Positions 42,894 to 52,645 of a stretch of 64,000 nucleotides of DNA are shown piece after piece (the first letter of the stretch is position 1; every line of letters starts with the position of its first letter). The position numbers and the translations under genes were made by a program. The notes under the pieces are model-generated. The model was given only the letters and a program-made list of their open reading frames with translations. It was not told the origin of the DNA and searched no databases. Origin of the DNA: Ignavibacteriota bacterium (GTDB taxonomy: Bacteria > Bacteroidota > Ignavibacteria > UBA10030 > UBA6906); the NCBI GenBank assembly GCA_016707525.1, contig JADJHP010000011.1, positions 62,001 through 126,000 on the forward strand, read 5' to 3'.

Positions 42894-45233
42894 CTAGTCC
42901 CAACTTTCATTTTCCACTTCGCACAACACCGCATGGAGATCATTGAAGATGATGTCCGTTGGCTCCATCGGGAGCAGCGGCAGCTTGTATTCTGTCTGAT
43001 CGCCTTTCACGATGATGCGCAGGCGGTAGAACTTTCCCCCGTCGAATTTCAACAGCAACGGTACCGGCATGATGAACTCGGGGCCTACATTGGTATGCGT
43101 GATCCGGCATGTGGTCTCGAATTTGCCGTCCGGCGTCTTGACCGTATTGTAGGCGAACGAGTACTCCGGCACCTTCGTGTCCATCACCCACTGACGGAAG
43201 AACCAATCCAGGGGTGCCCCGAAATGTTTCTCCATCACGCGCTGGAAGTCCACGGTCCGGGCTTCCTTTCCCATGAACTGTTCATAGAACTCCCGCATCG
43301 CGGCGATGAACTTGTCTTCCTTGAACGTCTGCAGATCCACCATGAGCGAACGGAGCATATGCATGACCCACGCGCCCTTCTGGTACACGATAAGGTCATA
43401 GTCACCGCCGGTCTCGCTGGATTGCGTGCGGTAGCCCAACCAGATCGGGCCGCTCTCCTGTCCGCTCGAGAACATGTACTGCCGTGCACCCAGGATCCGC
43501 TTCTTCATACGGTCCAGCGCATCGAAGAACTTGTCGTTGTCCCGGAGCGCCATCTGCATGAACCACAACCCGGAGTACTCGGAGATCCCCTCGCTCAGCC
43601 ACTGGTCGTGGTAGGTCCGGTACCCCACGCCCACGCCCCACCATTGATGCGCGACCTCATGAGCCCGGAAGACCTCGTTCCACCCCTTCCCATCGGATGC
43701 TTTGAATGTCGTCCAGGACAGATGAATGAGGCCCGGGAACGCTTCGCCGTGGTCGTAGGGGATCTCTGTAGCCGTGAAATCTTTCACCGGACTCTTCCCG
43801 TACACATGCTGGAAGAAGCGCATGCAATTGAGCATGTCGGCGCGCACTTCACTCCCCAGATCGGCGAACCCGTATCCGGCCGGCGTGTGATCGAACGCAA
43901 GGACCGTCACGTTCGGCAGCGCTTCGCCCTCCTTCGCTTCGGCGACCGTCTGGTTCCCCTCCAGCTCGATGCGCTTGAACGGGCCGATGCTGAAGGATGC
44001 ATTCCGCATGGGCCGGACACTGTGCCAACGGGTGATCAGGGTGTCACCGTCCACGGTGGAGGAGAGGGGTTCTCCGACCGACGCGAATGCCCATTTCGCG
44101 GGCGTCTTGAACGAGAGATCGTAGTTCGCGTAGGCATGGTATCCGATACGCGGATACCAGCCGGAGGATGAGATCAATCCGATCCAACCAAGCTCGTCTT
44201 GCTGCACCACATCGCCGTGATACGCCACACTGAGTGAGCATACTGCCCCCTGGTTCATCGCGTGAGGCAGACGGATCCAGAGATAGGGGCTATCATCGGT
44301 CCGCACGAACTGCAGCGTTTCGCCCGTACCCCACCGCACGCTGTCCACATCGAGCTTGGAGAAGAGCGTGAACGGGATCCAGCGGAGGCTGTCCGCGGAC
44401 AACGTCAGGCTCATCCCGGCCGTTGCGGAGAGATCCCGGTTCTCCGCGATACGCGCTTCGATCCGGTAGTCGATCACCGAGGCCACAGCCTTGTCCTCCG
44501 CACGGCCAGCGGTATGCATCAGGTATTCACGCCGGGTGTGAAATTGCGAGACGACCTCGATGCCGTGCAGCAACTCGATCGGTCCGTGCTGGGAGAACGT
44601 GATCTTTTCTTCTTCGAATGGGTTCACGCTGAAAAAGACCGGCTTGAACGGTTCATCGCTGATATGCGCATGGAAGAGCTGATTCTTCTGGTGGTGCAGG
44701 AAGGTCAGCATGAATGCGTCCTGAAATGTGCGCGTGGATCTGTCGTGGAGGTACTTGAGGCAATAGGTCACGTCATCATTGATGCGCGGATCGGAAGCGG
44801 GAGCGAACCCCGCCATGCGCGTGAGTTGCTCCCACGTCGTGTCCGCGAACATCAGAAAGAGCCTTTTGAATCCCATCCGGATGGAATCCTGGCCGTAGAA
44901 CCGCATGAGCTGCTGCTGTTCGACGACCGTGGGCGGCTTCATCGTGAAGGTGCCGGTGCCAACGAAGAGGACCGCCACACGCCGGCCGTCCACCGGAGTA
45001 CATCCGTACAACTGCCCCTGCTCCAAATGGAAGCGGCCCGCATCGCGCGTGAAGTCGAGGCCCTTCACCTGAGCGGAGAAGAATGGATCGATCTTCAGGC
45101 CCACGAGCCGGTCGTACAACCGGTCCAGTTCCGTCGATGGTGTTCCGGCCTGCACGGAAGGAGAAGACAAGAAGGACCTCAACACACAGAGTGCTGCAAC
45201 GAACCAGAGACGATGGCGCATAGGATCACTCAT
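42894..45233 (-). CDS. M1-family (gluzincin) metallopeptidase, secreted
   Basis: About 780 residues from the ATG at 45233 (an ATG at 45221 is close); the signal segment is LWFVAALCVLRSFLSSPSVQ. The zinc site is complete: HEVAHQWWG (about residue 525), 18 residues, then the Glu in WLSEGISEY. The preceding substrate-gating GAMEN-like strand reads FPGLIHLSW, an atypical version that points to a specialised M1 peptidase rather than a classical aminopeptidase N. The N-terminal beta domains (about 20-300) are larger than usual. It is first in the operon with the two DUF3857/transglutaminase genes. Confidence 0.83.
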   Translation of the reverse strand: MSDPMRHRLWFVAALCVLRSFLSSPSVQAGTPSTELDRLYDRLVGLKIDPFFSAQVKGLDFTRDAGRFHLEQGQLYGCTPVDGRRVAVLFVGTGTFTMKPPTVVEQQQLMRFYGQDSIRMGFKRLFLMFADTTWEQLTRMAGFAPASDPRINDDVTYCLKYLHDRSTRTFQDAFMLTFLHHQKNQLFHAHISDEPFKPVFFSVNPFEEEKITFSQHGPIELLHGIEVVSQFHTRREYLMHTAGRAEDKAVASVIDYRIEARIAENRDLSATAGMSLTLSADSLRWIPFTLFSKLDVDSVRWGTGETLQFVRTDDSPYLWIRLPHAMNQGAVCSLSVAYHGDVVQQDELGWIGLISSSGWYPRIGYHAYANYDLSFKTPAKWAFASVGEPLSSTVDGDTLITRWHSVRPMRNASFSIGPFKRIELEGNQTVAEAKEGEALPNVTVLAFDHTPAGYGFADLGSEVRADMLNCMRFFQHVYGKSPVKDFTATEIPYDHGEAFPGLIHLSWTTFKASDGKGWNEVFRAHEVAHQWWGVGVGYRTYHDQWLSEGISEYSGLWFMQMALRDNDKFFDALDRMKKRILGARQYMFSSGQESGPIWLGYRTQSSETGGDYDLIVYQKGAWVMHMLRSLMVDLQTFKEDKFIAAMREFYEQFMGKEARTVDFQRVMEKHFGAPLDWFFRQWVMDTKVPEYSFAYNTVKTPDGKFETTCRITHTNVGPEFIMPVPLLLKFDGGKFYRLRIIVKGDQTEYKLPLLPMEPTDIIFNDLHAVLCEVENESWD

Positions 45234-45495
45234 GGATTGAATGGTTGGAGACCAGAGGTGACCCGGGATACTGCTGCGGAAGAGAGGTCGTGCGGATGAA
45301 AAGGAGGAGCAGGGAGCCGAGTGCAGGAGCACTCTCCCCGTACAACAACGGCCGGCTTCCCCCCCTGTTCGATGAGTCCCCCCTGATAGATCATTGGGAT
45401 TGTACACTCACGGATACAGCACCTACAATGTAGGGGGAGACTTCGGGATTGTCAAGAAGGTTATTCGCAACGCATAAACTGGTCCGACAGAGGGG

Positions 45496-46398
45496 TTACA
45501 TCCCTTCGGTGGTATCCTCCCGGTTCTTCCAGTCGGTGGCCTTCTGAATGGCGATCAGCGCAGCACCGATGATGGCGCAGATACTCCCCGCAAGCAGCGA
45601 CCCGCGCAACATCTGCGTCAGGTTCGCCGGATCGACATTTTTCAGTTGCATCTGCGCGGCGTACTGCGGCACCGACATCGTCTGCTGGACCACTACGCCG
45701 ATCATGAGGAGCTCTCCGCCGACGACCGCCATGAGCACCCCGAGAACGATCGCCGAGCGGCTCCACCCCCAGAAGTACAGCGCCGGAACGACGAACAGCG
45801 CCGAGATGAACATCATGATCCCCGTCATGATGAAAGCCCCGAGACCGAGTTCGGGAAGGGCGCCCAGAACGAGAAAGCCGGTGCTCAGGATGATCGTGGC
45901 CGGCACCAGAAGGACGATGCTCGCGATCCTCCGCCCCACATTCACCGGCTCCGCCGGCGGATATGTCCCGTGACCGCTCCCGACCGGAAGCGCGCCCGGG
46001 TCATTGGTGAAGTACGCGGTCACATCCCGCCGCATCAGCACCGCCACGATGCCGAGATAGAAGGCGAGGCCCAGCAGCATGATCCCTCCCAGCTCGAAGC
46101 CATACGCAGCATAGGAGGCAAGTGTCTGCAACGGTGTCGCTATTATATAGAGCATCCGGCCCCAACCGCGCCGCACCAGCATTACGCCGCCAGCCGCACC
46201 CTGGATCGCAGCGCTGACAACAGCGATCACGATCAGAACCCACGGTGGGGCCGCCGCCGCGGAGAGCAGCTGGAGGCCGAGCGGGTTGGACAGGAGCGAG
46301 GGTGCCATCGCGATGTTGATCATCGCCGACACCACAAGGAACCAGCAGAGCACGGTCAATACCAGCGGCCGGGGGACGTTATTCATCGGGTATTCCAT
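45496..46398 (-). CDS. Polytopic membrane protein, unknown family
   Basis: The 300-residue protein (start 46398; 46386 also possible) has about eight TM segments in two similar groups of four: LVLTVLCWFLVVSAMINIAM, VLIVIAVVSAAIQGAAGGVM, GIMLLGLAFYLGIVAVLM, then IASIVLLVPATIILSTGFLV, FIMTGIMMFISALFVVPALY, AIVLGVLMAVVGGELLMIG and a last helix. A soluble loop with TNDPGALPVG lies between the halves. It looks like an internal duplication; no function can be assigned. The 64-bp tandem array begins 32 bases upstream of the start. Confidence 0.6.
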   Translation of the reverse strand: MEYPMNNVPRPLVLTVLCWFLVVSAMINIAMAPSLLSNPLGLQLLSAAAAPPWVLIVIAVVSAAIQGAAGGVMLVRRGWGRMLYIIATPLQTLASYAAYGFELGGIMLLGLAFYLGIVAVLMRRDVTAYFTNDPGALPVGSGHGTYPPAEPVNVGRRIASIVLLVPATIILSTGFLVLGALPELGLGAFIMTGIMMFISALFVVPALYFWGWSRSAIVLGVLMAVVGGELLMIGVVVQQTMSVPQYAAQMQLKNVDPANLTQMLRGSLLAGSICAIIGAALIAIQKATDWKNREDTTEGM

Positions 46399-46429
46399 AC
46401 GTACGTTGTCGTCATGGTCGTCGGAATTC

Positions 46430-46796
46430 ATGCGGGCCGTGCATGCACGGCCCCTACACAACATCATCGATGCGGTTCAACGGCAACGCACCCGTGCGGG
46501 TCGTGCATCCACGGCCCCTGCACAACATCATCGATGCGGTTCAACGGCAACGCACCCATGCGGGCCGTGCATGCACGGCCCCTACACAACATCATCGATG
46601 CGGTTCAACGGCAACGCACCCATGCGGGCCGTGCATCCACGGCCCCTACACAACATCATCGATGCGGTTCAACGGCAATGCACCCGTGCGGGGCGTGCAT
46701 CCACGGCCCCTGCACAACATCATCGATGCGGTTCAAAGGCAACGCACCCATGCGGGGCGTGCATCCACGGCCCCTACACAACATCATCGATGCGGC
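46430..46796. repeat. 64-bp tandem repeat array, six units
   Basis: The marker ACATCATCGA occurs at 46461, 46525, 46589, 46653, 46717 and 46781, exactly 64 bases apart. Each unit carries a GGGCCGTGCATGCACGGCCC palindrome or the variant with GCATCCACG, followed by CTACACAACATCATCGATGC and GGTTCAACGGCAACGCACCC. Since 64 is not a multiple of three, long frames through it are spurious. There are no unique spacers, so it is not a CRISPR. It lies between divergent genes. Confidence 0.95.
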
Positions 46797-46819
46797 CGGG
46801 GCAGGCGGACGCAGTGTGA

Positions 46820-47266
46820 TCATGCGGTCGGCGTCAGCAGGTCGTCCACGATCTGTGCCGCATCGCGTACGCACGGGACACAGATCGTTTCGCGCAGGTT
46901 GTTCTGTGCGTGTGCGGCACGCCCTTCTTCCGTATTGAGGTCCACGTTCAGCAGGTCACGGCATGTGGTTGCACCGTGCAGCCCGACGAAGCGCTTCTGA
47001 AACTCCCTGAATGCTGCCGAGGTTGCATCCTTCGCCTTCGCCGCATCGGGCTCCTGTGCGCCGATCGCAATGCCGAGCGCCATGCATGCGCCGGTGAGCG
47101 CACCGCAGGTGCCCTGAAGCCGGGCGATCCCCCCGCCGAAACCGGCGGCGATGTGCGATGCCGTTGCGCTGTCCACACCATGGTCAGCTGCAAATGGGAT
47201 GAGCACGGCCTGTGCACAATTGGCATGACCCCGAAAGAGTTCTTCTGCGGCGGCAGATCTGGACAT
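46820..47266 (-). CDS. C_GCAxxG_C_C family redox protein
   Basis: The start at 47266 gives 148 residues. The family signature is present: CAQAVL near the N-terminus, GTCGALTGACMALG (the CGAxxGxC core, about residue 60) and later Cys residues in TTCRDLL and ICVPCV. Family members bind metal or carry out redox chemistry and are often found with transporters; the exact role is unknown. Confidence 0.82.
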   Translation of the reverse strand: MSRSAAAEELFRGHANCAQAVLIPFAADHGVDSATASHIAAGFGGGIARLQGTCGALTGACMALGIAIGAQEPDAAKAKDATSAAFREFQKRFVGLHGATTCRDLLNVDLNTEEGRAAHAQNNLRETICVPCVRDAAQIVDDLLTPTA

Positions 47267-47370
47267 AAGAATCCCCACAAGGGATGGACGTATGGACACG
47301 ACGATACAACATGGGGGAAAAACTGTGTAAAATCAACGGGTGGGAAGGCACCCAAACATCCTGGATCGGC

Positions 47371-47398
47371 GTAGGGGCGGTGCATGCACCGCCCCTAC
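47371..47398. repeat. GTGCATGCAC palindromic repeat, perfect 28 bp
   Basis: Perfect palindrome with arms GTAGGGGCGGTGCA / TGCACCGCCCCTAC. It lies between the end of the sensor operon (47437) and the start of the C_GCAxxG_C_C gene. Confidence 0.9.
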
Positions 47399-47427
47399 AA
47401 AGGCAGGTCTTCGCTGGAATGCCTGCC
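47397..47427 (-). terminator. Possible terminator of the porin/sensor operon
   Basis: On the minus strand GGCAGG ... CCTGCC (14-base loop) is followed by TTTGTAGG, 10 bases after the stop at 47437. The T-run is short and runs into the palindrome. Confidence 0.45.
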
Positions 47428-47436
47428 CGTACAGCA

Positions 47437-49617
47437 TTATTGTTCCCGGTGTATCTGTTCGTGGATCATTGTCAGGAGTTCCATCGATGTGAACGGCTTC
47501 CCCAAGAGGGGCACCGACGGCCCGAGGGTATTGCCTGCCTGCCGCATGGCCTCCTCATGCCCGCTGATCGCGACCAGGCGGGCCTGGGGATTCAGCTTGC
47601 GCATCGTTTTGATCGTGATCGGCCCGTCAAGATTCGGCATGAGCAGGTCGATGATCGTCACGCTGATCTCCTTGTTGCGCTCGGCGAACCGTGCCAGCGC
47701 TTCGATGCCGTCGCTCGCCGTCACCACACGATATCCGGAACGTTCCAATGTCGTGCCGACCACCTCGCGGAGGATCTGCTCATCATCCACGAAGAGCACC
47801 AGTTCGCCGTTGCCGACAGGCGCGACTTTCGTCTCGTCGTGCATCACATCCTCGCCGCCGCGCGGTGCGACCGGGAAGAAGATGTGGAACTCCGTGCCAC
47901 GCCCCTGTTCGCTCTCCACATGCATGAACCCGTTGTGACTGCGCACGATGGACAGCACGGTCGGCAGGCCAAGCCCGGTCCCCTTGCCGGCGTCTTTCGT
48001 CGTGAAGAATGGTTCGAAGATGCGTTCTTTGACATGCGGCGGCATCCCCATACCGGTGTCTTTGACCACGAGTTCGATGTATTCTCCCGGCTTCGCGTCG
48101 GGATCCATGGTCACATATGCCTCATCGATCGTGATGTGACGCACGGCGAGCGACAGCATGCCGCCCTCCGGCATCGCATCACGTGCATTCACGCACAGGT
48201 TCATCAGGACCTGGTGGATCTGGGTCGTATCGCCCAGAATGAGTGGAAGATCCTTCGTATAATCCAGCGTCAGCGAGATCGACGGCGGGAATGAGCCGCG
48301 AATGGTCTGCTGCATCTCTTTCAGCAGGTGTTTCAACTGGACCCGCACCCGTTCGCCGGTCGTCCCGCGTGCGAAGGTCAGCACCTGTTGCACCACATCC
48401 ACTGCGCGCCGTGCGCCGGATTCAATGACGCTGAGCGTTCTCCGGATGTCCTCGTCCTGGATCTTGCGCTTCAACAGCTCCGCACCCATCAGGATCGGGC
48501 CGACCAGGTTGTTGAGATCGTGGGCGATGCCGCCGGCAAGCATGCCGATGCTTTCCAGTCGCTGCGTGCGAAGGAACTTCGCCTCCAGCGATTTCCTCTC
48601 GGTGACGTCCACGTTGATCGTCAGAATGCCTTCGGTCTTGTCCTGATCATCGGTGAGGAGGGTCCAGCTGCTCTGCACCACCCGCTCCTCGCCGTCCTTG
48701 GTCACCTGATGCAATTCCCCTTCCCATACTCCCCACTCCACCACCGCCCGCAGGGAATCCGTGGAAGCCGGGTACCGCATGTTGTGCAGGATCGACCCGA
48801 CCGGTTTGCCGGCCACCTCCGCGGCTGTCCAGCCATAGAGCCGTTCTGCACCCTTGTTCCAGTACTTGACGTGGCCCTCATAGTCCGTCACCATGATGGC
48901 GTCGTGGGCCCGGTCGAGCAGCTTCGCACGCGCCTGGCTTTCATCCTCGGCCTTGCGTTGCCGCACATGCGCATCGACAGCCTCCGCTGTTCGTTCCTCG
49001 ACGAGTTGGGAGAGGTGTTCGGAGTAGTACCGCAGTTTCTTGTGTGCTGCCTGCAGGTCGTTGTGACGCGAGAGCGCGTCGCGATACATGCTGACGAAGA
49101 AATTCAGGATCTGTTTCCGGGAACTCCGGATGGCGACATGTTCCTCGTCCACTGCCAGGGGAGGGAAGTCCCGGCACGGGCATTCCGTTTCGGGGTTATC
49201 GGCGTGGTCCGCAAGAACCGCTTCACACGTCTCCAGAAGCCGTTTGGTATCGTACGGCTTCGTCACGTAGTTGTCGGCCCCTGCTTCCAGCCCCTTGATC
49301 ACATCGTCCATGTCTCCCTGGGCGGTGAGCAGGACCACATGGGTTCTTGAGAGGCCGGGTTCCTCGCGGATGGTGCGGCAGAGTTCATAGCCGTCCATCT
49401 GCGGCATGATGATGTCGCTCAGCACAAGATCAGGGCGGAGTTCCCTGGCCTTGGCGAACCCATCCATGCCGTCCACGGCAACGACAACATCGTATCCCTG
49501 GGTCTCGAGGATGGCCGTGAGTTTCAGCCGCTGTGTCTGATCATCTTCAACGATCAGGATGCGTATCTGGGCGCCTTCTCCCTCTTCCATGCCCCGGTCC
49601 CCCTGTTCAGTGTTCAT
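47437..49617 (-). CDS. REC-PAS-HisKA-HATPase-REC hybrid histidine kinase
   Basis: The 726-residue soluble protein has a receiver (about 15-135; ILIVEDDQTQ, Asp in LVLSDIIMPQMDG), a linker coil, PAS (about 230-345), HisKA with the phosphorylated His in AGGIAHDLNNLVGPI, HATPase (VKDTGMGMP, GTGLGLPTV) and a C-terminal receiver (about 605-722; LFVDDEQIL, Asp in VTIIDLLMPNLDG). It overlaps the end of the membrane hybrid kinase gene upstream by 11 bases, so both are made together. The N-terminal receiver can take phosphate from the upstream kinase's Hpt domain (inference). No DNA-binding output is present. Confidence 0.92.
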   Translation of the reverse strand: MNTEQGDRGMEEGEGAQIRILIVEDDQTQRLKLTAILETQGYDVVVAVDGMDGFAKARELRPDLVLSDIIMPQMDGYELCRTIREEPGLSRTHVVLLTAQGDMDDVIKGLEAGADNYVTKPYDTKRLLETCEAVLADHADNPETECPCRDFPPLAVDEEHVAIRSSRKQILNFFVSMYRDALSRHNDLQAAHKKLRYYSEHLSQLVEERTAEAVDAHVRQRKAEDESQARAKLLDRAHDAIMVTDYEGHVKYWNKGAERLYGWTAAEVAGKPVGSILHNMRYPASTDSLRAVVEWGVWEGELHQVTKDGEERVVQSSWTLLTDDQDKTEGILTINVDVTERKSLEAKFLRTQRLESIGMLAGGIAHDLNNLVGPILMGAELLKRKIQDEDIRRTLSVIESGARRAVDVVQQVLTFARGTTGERVRVQLKHLLKEMQQTIRGSFPPSISLTLDYTKDLPLILGDTTQIHQVLMNLCVNARDAMPEGGMLSLAVRHITIDEAYVTMDPDAKPGEYIELVVKDTGMGMPPHVKERIFEPFFTTKDAGKGTGLGLPTVLSIVRSHNGFMHVESEQGRGTEFHIFFPVAPRGGEDVMHDETKVAPVGNGELVLFVDDEQILREVVGTTLERSGYRVVTASDGIEALARFAERNKEISVTIIDLLMPNLDGPITIKTMRKLNPQARLVAISGHEEAMRQAGNTLGPSVPLLGKPFTSMELLTMIHEQIHREQ

Positions 49618-52600
49618 GTGTCGTTCTTCGGTGTTTGAGTTTCATGATCGGGCGCGCTGCTTCTGCTTCTGGCAGTGCAGCCAGGAACGCCGGGATGGCT
49701 TCTTCGAGCTGGACGAGTTCAGCGGAGAGGGATGCCCATCCGGCCGCTGCCGCTGCCAGATCTCCAGCCTTCGCCGCCTGTTCGATGGCGAGCGAGGCGA
49801 GCGACGAACGCTGGGCCACGATGCTTCCCGTGGCCCCCTTCAATGTGTGCGCCGCCTTCGCGAGCACCGGTGCATCGCCCGCGGCAAGGGCGTCACGAAT
49901 GTCCTTCTTCACTGCCGGCAAACTTTCGACGAAACTCTGCACAACGCGCCTGAGCAGGTCTGTGTTATCCAGGCATTGGCGCAACGCTTCCGGACCATCA
50001 AAAACCGCCCCATGGAAGTGGGGGACATCGGGCGATGGTTGATCCAGGGCGGCGGCGGCGGCGACCGGTTGCCGAGGCGGCACAGGCGTGATGGTCCGTG
50101 GTCCGAGACGGCTAAGAAATTCAAGCAACTGGTTCGCGCGTACGGGTTTGGACAGATAGTCGTCCATGCCCGCGTCCAGGCACTTCTCTTTATAGCCACT
50201 CATGGCGTGTGCCGTCATGGCGATGATCGGAATATGGTCGCCGGTCTCTTTCTCCCGGTCACGGATGATCGCCGTTGCCTGGAATCCGTCCATCTCGGGC
50301 ATCTGCACATCCATCAGGACCACATCGAATTCCTGCCAGGACAGCATGTCCACCGCTTCCTTGCCATTGCGTGCGAGCGTGGTGATATGGCCTGCCAGCT
50401 CGAGGATCCCCATCGCGAGTTCCTGGTTCACGATATGATCTTCGGCAAGGAGCACGCGCAGCGGTTGCTCGGCCGGCTTGATGGCATCGCCGGAGGTCTT
50501 CCGGACGGTCATGGACTGGTCCTTGTCGAGGACCGTAACGATGGCATCGAACAACTCTGATTGCTTCACCGGTTTCTCAAGGACGATGTCCGGCCAGGAG
50601 AGCGGATCGTCCGACGCATCGGCATCCTGCATCTCCTGAGAGAGCATGATGAATTTGGGGCGTGTCTTGAGCGCCACGGTGGAGATCGCCCGGATGAGAT
50701 CCCCCCCTGACGTTTCGGGCATCTTCGAGTCCACGATCACCACCTGATAGGGCAGCAGGGTCTGGTCCGCCTTCGCCAGCACGTCCTGCAGATCCCACGG
50801 ATGATCCAGGGGCTTGGGCTTCATCCCCCAGTACGTGAGCGAGTCGCAGACGAGATAACGGTTCGTCCGGTTGTCATCGATCACCACCACACGCATCCCC
50901 TCAAGCCGCTCCACACCCGTGGGAAGGAATCCACTGTGCCCCTCGATCACACCAAGGGTCACGGTAAAAGAGAAGTTGGTCCCCCTTCCGGGGTCGCTCT
51001 CCACCTGAATGGAGCCGCCCATGAGATCCAGAAGGCGTGCGGTGATCGACAGGCCAAGCCCGGTGCCACCGTATTTGCGCGTCGTGGAAAGGTCTGCCTG
51101 GGTGAACGACTCGAAGACGCTGCTGATCTTCTCCTTCGGGATACCGATCCCGGTGTCCTCGACGTCGAACCGGAGCACCGCGGTGTTCCCCTTCAGGGAT
51201 CCCAGCTTCAGGCGTACGATGATCTCGCCTTCTTCGGTGAACTTGAGTGCGTTGTTGATGAGGTTGGTGAGGATCTGCGACAAACGTGTGGGGTCTCCCT
51301 CGACCACCCGGGGGACGGCGTTCGCGATGTCCAGCAGGAGTTCCAGATGCTTCTTACGGGCCTGGGGCGCCATGGTCTTGACCACATCGCCGACCGTCTC
51401 GCGCAGGTCGAATGGTGTCATCTCCAGGATCAGCTTCCCGGCCTCGATCTTCGAGAAATCAAGCACATCATTCACGACCACCAGGAGCGAATCCGCCGAT
51501 GTCTTCACGGCATTGAGATACTTCCGTTGACGGTCGGTGAGTTCCGTGCGCAGCGCGAGATCGGTCATCCCGATGATGCCATTCATGGGTGTACGGATCT
51601 CGTGGCTCATGTTCGCAAGGAATTCGCCCTTGGCGCGTGATGCCGCTTCGGCGCTCTCCATTGCGCGCATCACGTCGAGTTCCCATTGTTTCTGTGATGC
51701 GATGTCCTGGCCGATCGTCAGGATGTGCGTGATCACGCCGCGACCGTCGAAGAGTGGCAGTTTCTTCGTCCGGAGGAGCCGCTGCGGACCGAGAGAAGGC
51801 GAGATGGTCTGCTCCTGCACTTCCACAATGCTCCTGGTGGCGATCACCTGCGCGTCGCTCTCTTTGATAGCCCGCGCTTCGCCGTCCGGGAGGATCTCGC
51901 TCAGGTGTCTCCCCAGCATTTGTTCCGCCGTTGCCTGGAAGACCTCCTCGCACATCTTGTTCCAGAGCACGATCCTGTTGTCGTTCCGGACATCCTTTGC
52001 CAGCAATACCACGGGAGCGCTGTTGACGATATCCTCGAGGAACCGCTCGGACTTGCTGAGATCCTCGGCCGTGTGCCGGAGTGCCTGGTCCTGTCGCCGG
52101 AGCAAGTACACGCCGTACAGGCCGATCGCGAAGACGATCAAGCCGACGATGAGCGTGAAGGTCCGGAGGGATGAGGCCTTCTCGCGCAATCGCTCCAGTG
52201 AATAGACCATGCTCACCCGTCCATATACGACCCCCTGATACTGTGCCACGGCTTCGGCCCGGATCTCCCTGTCCCTGCGCTCAACGAAGGGTACCGTGAT
52301 GTCAATGCCAAGCGGTGTTGCCGCAATGAAGGCCGGGTTGTGCTCGATCAGGGGGATGTCCTGGTCGTCAAAGATCCCGATGTAGGTGAAGTTGCTGTCA
52401 CGCCGGACAAGGTCATAGGACTTCTGTACCAGTTCGAAGCTTCCTTCACTCAGCCCCATGCCCACCGACGATGCAAGGACCTCGCACGACATGCCCGCCT
52501 TTTCTTCAGCATGGGCGAGCATTTCCTGTTCCATCGCTTTGGTGAATTGCCAGACAACGCCGAGGGCAAAGACCACGAGGGGGACCACGAAGGTCCCCAC

Positions 52601-52645
52601 CATGAGTCCAAGGCGTGGGCTCTGTTTCAGGGCCACACGTTTCAC
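49607..52645 (-). CDS. BarA-like membrane hybrid histidine kinase (PAS-HisKA-HATPase-REC-REC-Hpt)
   Basis: The 1012-residue protein has TM1 (LMVGTFVVPLVVFALGVVW), a periplasmic sensor of about 130 residues, TM2 (TLIVGLIVFAIGLYGVYLL), PAS (about 200-320), HisKA with LANMSHEIRTPMNGIIG, HATPase (EDTGIGIP, GTGLGLSI), a first receiver (about 590-705, Asp in VVIVDSKMP), a second receiver (about 722-840, Asp in VVLMDVQMPEMDG) and a C-terminal Hpt (about 890-1000, His in AAHTLKGATGS). The stop/start ATGA overlap with the binding-protein gene upstream suggests that the small PstS-like protein is its periplasmic partner. Confidence 0.93.
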   Translation of the reverse strand: MKRVALKQSPRLGLMVGTFVVPLVVFALGVVWQFTKAMEQEMLAHAEEKAGMSCEVLASSVGMGLSEGSFELVQKSYDLVRRDSNFTYIGIFDDQDIPLIEHNPAFIAATPLGIDITVPFVERRDREIRAEAVAQYQGVVYGRVSMVYSLERLREKASSLRTFTLIVGLIVFAIGLYGVYLLRRQDQALRHTAEDLSKSERFLEDIVNSAPVVLLAKDVRNDNRIVLWNKMCEEVFQATAEQMLGRHLSEILPDGEARAIKESDAQVIATRSIVEVQEQTISPSLGPQRLLRTKKLPLFDGRGVITHILTIGQDIASQKQWELDVMRAMESAEAASRAKGEFLANMSHEIRTPMNGIIGMTDLALRTELTDRQRKYLNAVKTSADSLLVVVNDVLDFSKIEAGKLILEMTPFDLRETVGDVVKTMAPQARKKHLELLLDIANAVPRVVEGDPTRLSQILTNLINNALKFTEEGEIIVRLKLGSLKGNTAVLRFDVEDTGIGIPKEKISSVFESFTQADLSTTRKYGGTGLGLSITARLLDLMGGSIQVESDPGRGTNFSFTVTLGVIEGHSGFLPTGVERLEGMRVVVIDDNRTNRYLVCDSLTYWGMKPKPLDHPWDLQDVLAKADQTLLPYQVVIVDSKMPETSGGDLIRAISTVALKTRPKFIMLSQEMQDADASDDPLSWPDIVLEKPVKQSELFDAIVTVLDKDQSMTVRKTSGDAIKPAEQPLRVLLAEDHIVNQELAMGILELAGHITTLARNGKEAVDMLSWQEFDVVLMDVQMPEMDGFQATAIIRDREKETGDHIPIIAMTAHAMSGYKEKCLDAGMDDYLSKPVRANQLLEFLSRLGPRTITPVPPRQPVAAAAALDQPSPDVPHFHGAVFDGPEALRQCLDNTDLLRRVVQSFVESLPAVKKDIRDALAAGDAPVLAKAAHTLKGATGSIVAQRSSLASLAIEQAAKAGDLAAAAAGWASLSAELVQLEEAIPAFLAALPEAEAARPIMKLKHRRTTHEH

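Noticed and set aside
46430..46796. CRISPR array
   Set aside because: The units are tandem and contain no unique spacers, and no cas genes are present.
46430..46800. Long frames through the tandem array on both strands
   Set aside because: The period of 64 is not a multiple of 3 and all frames stay open with the same repeated words; product of the repeat, not a gene.
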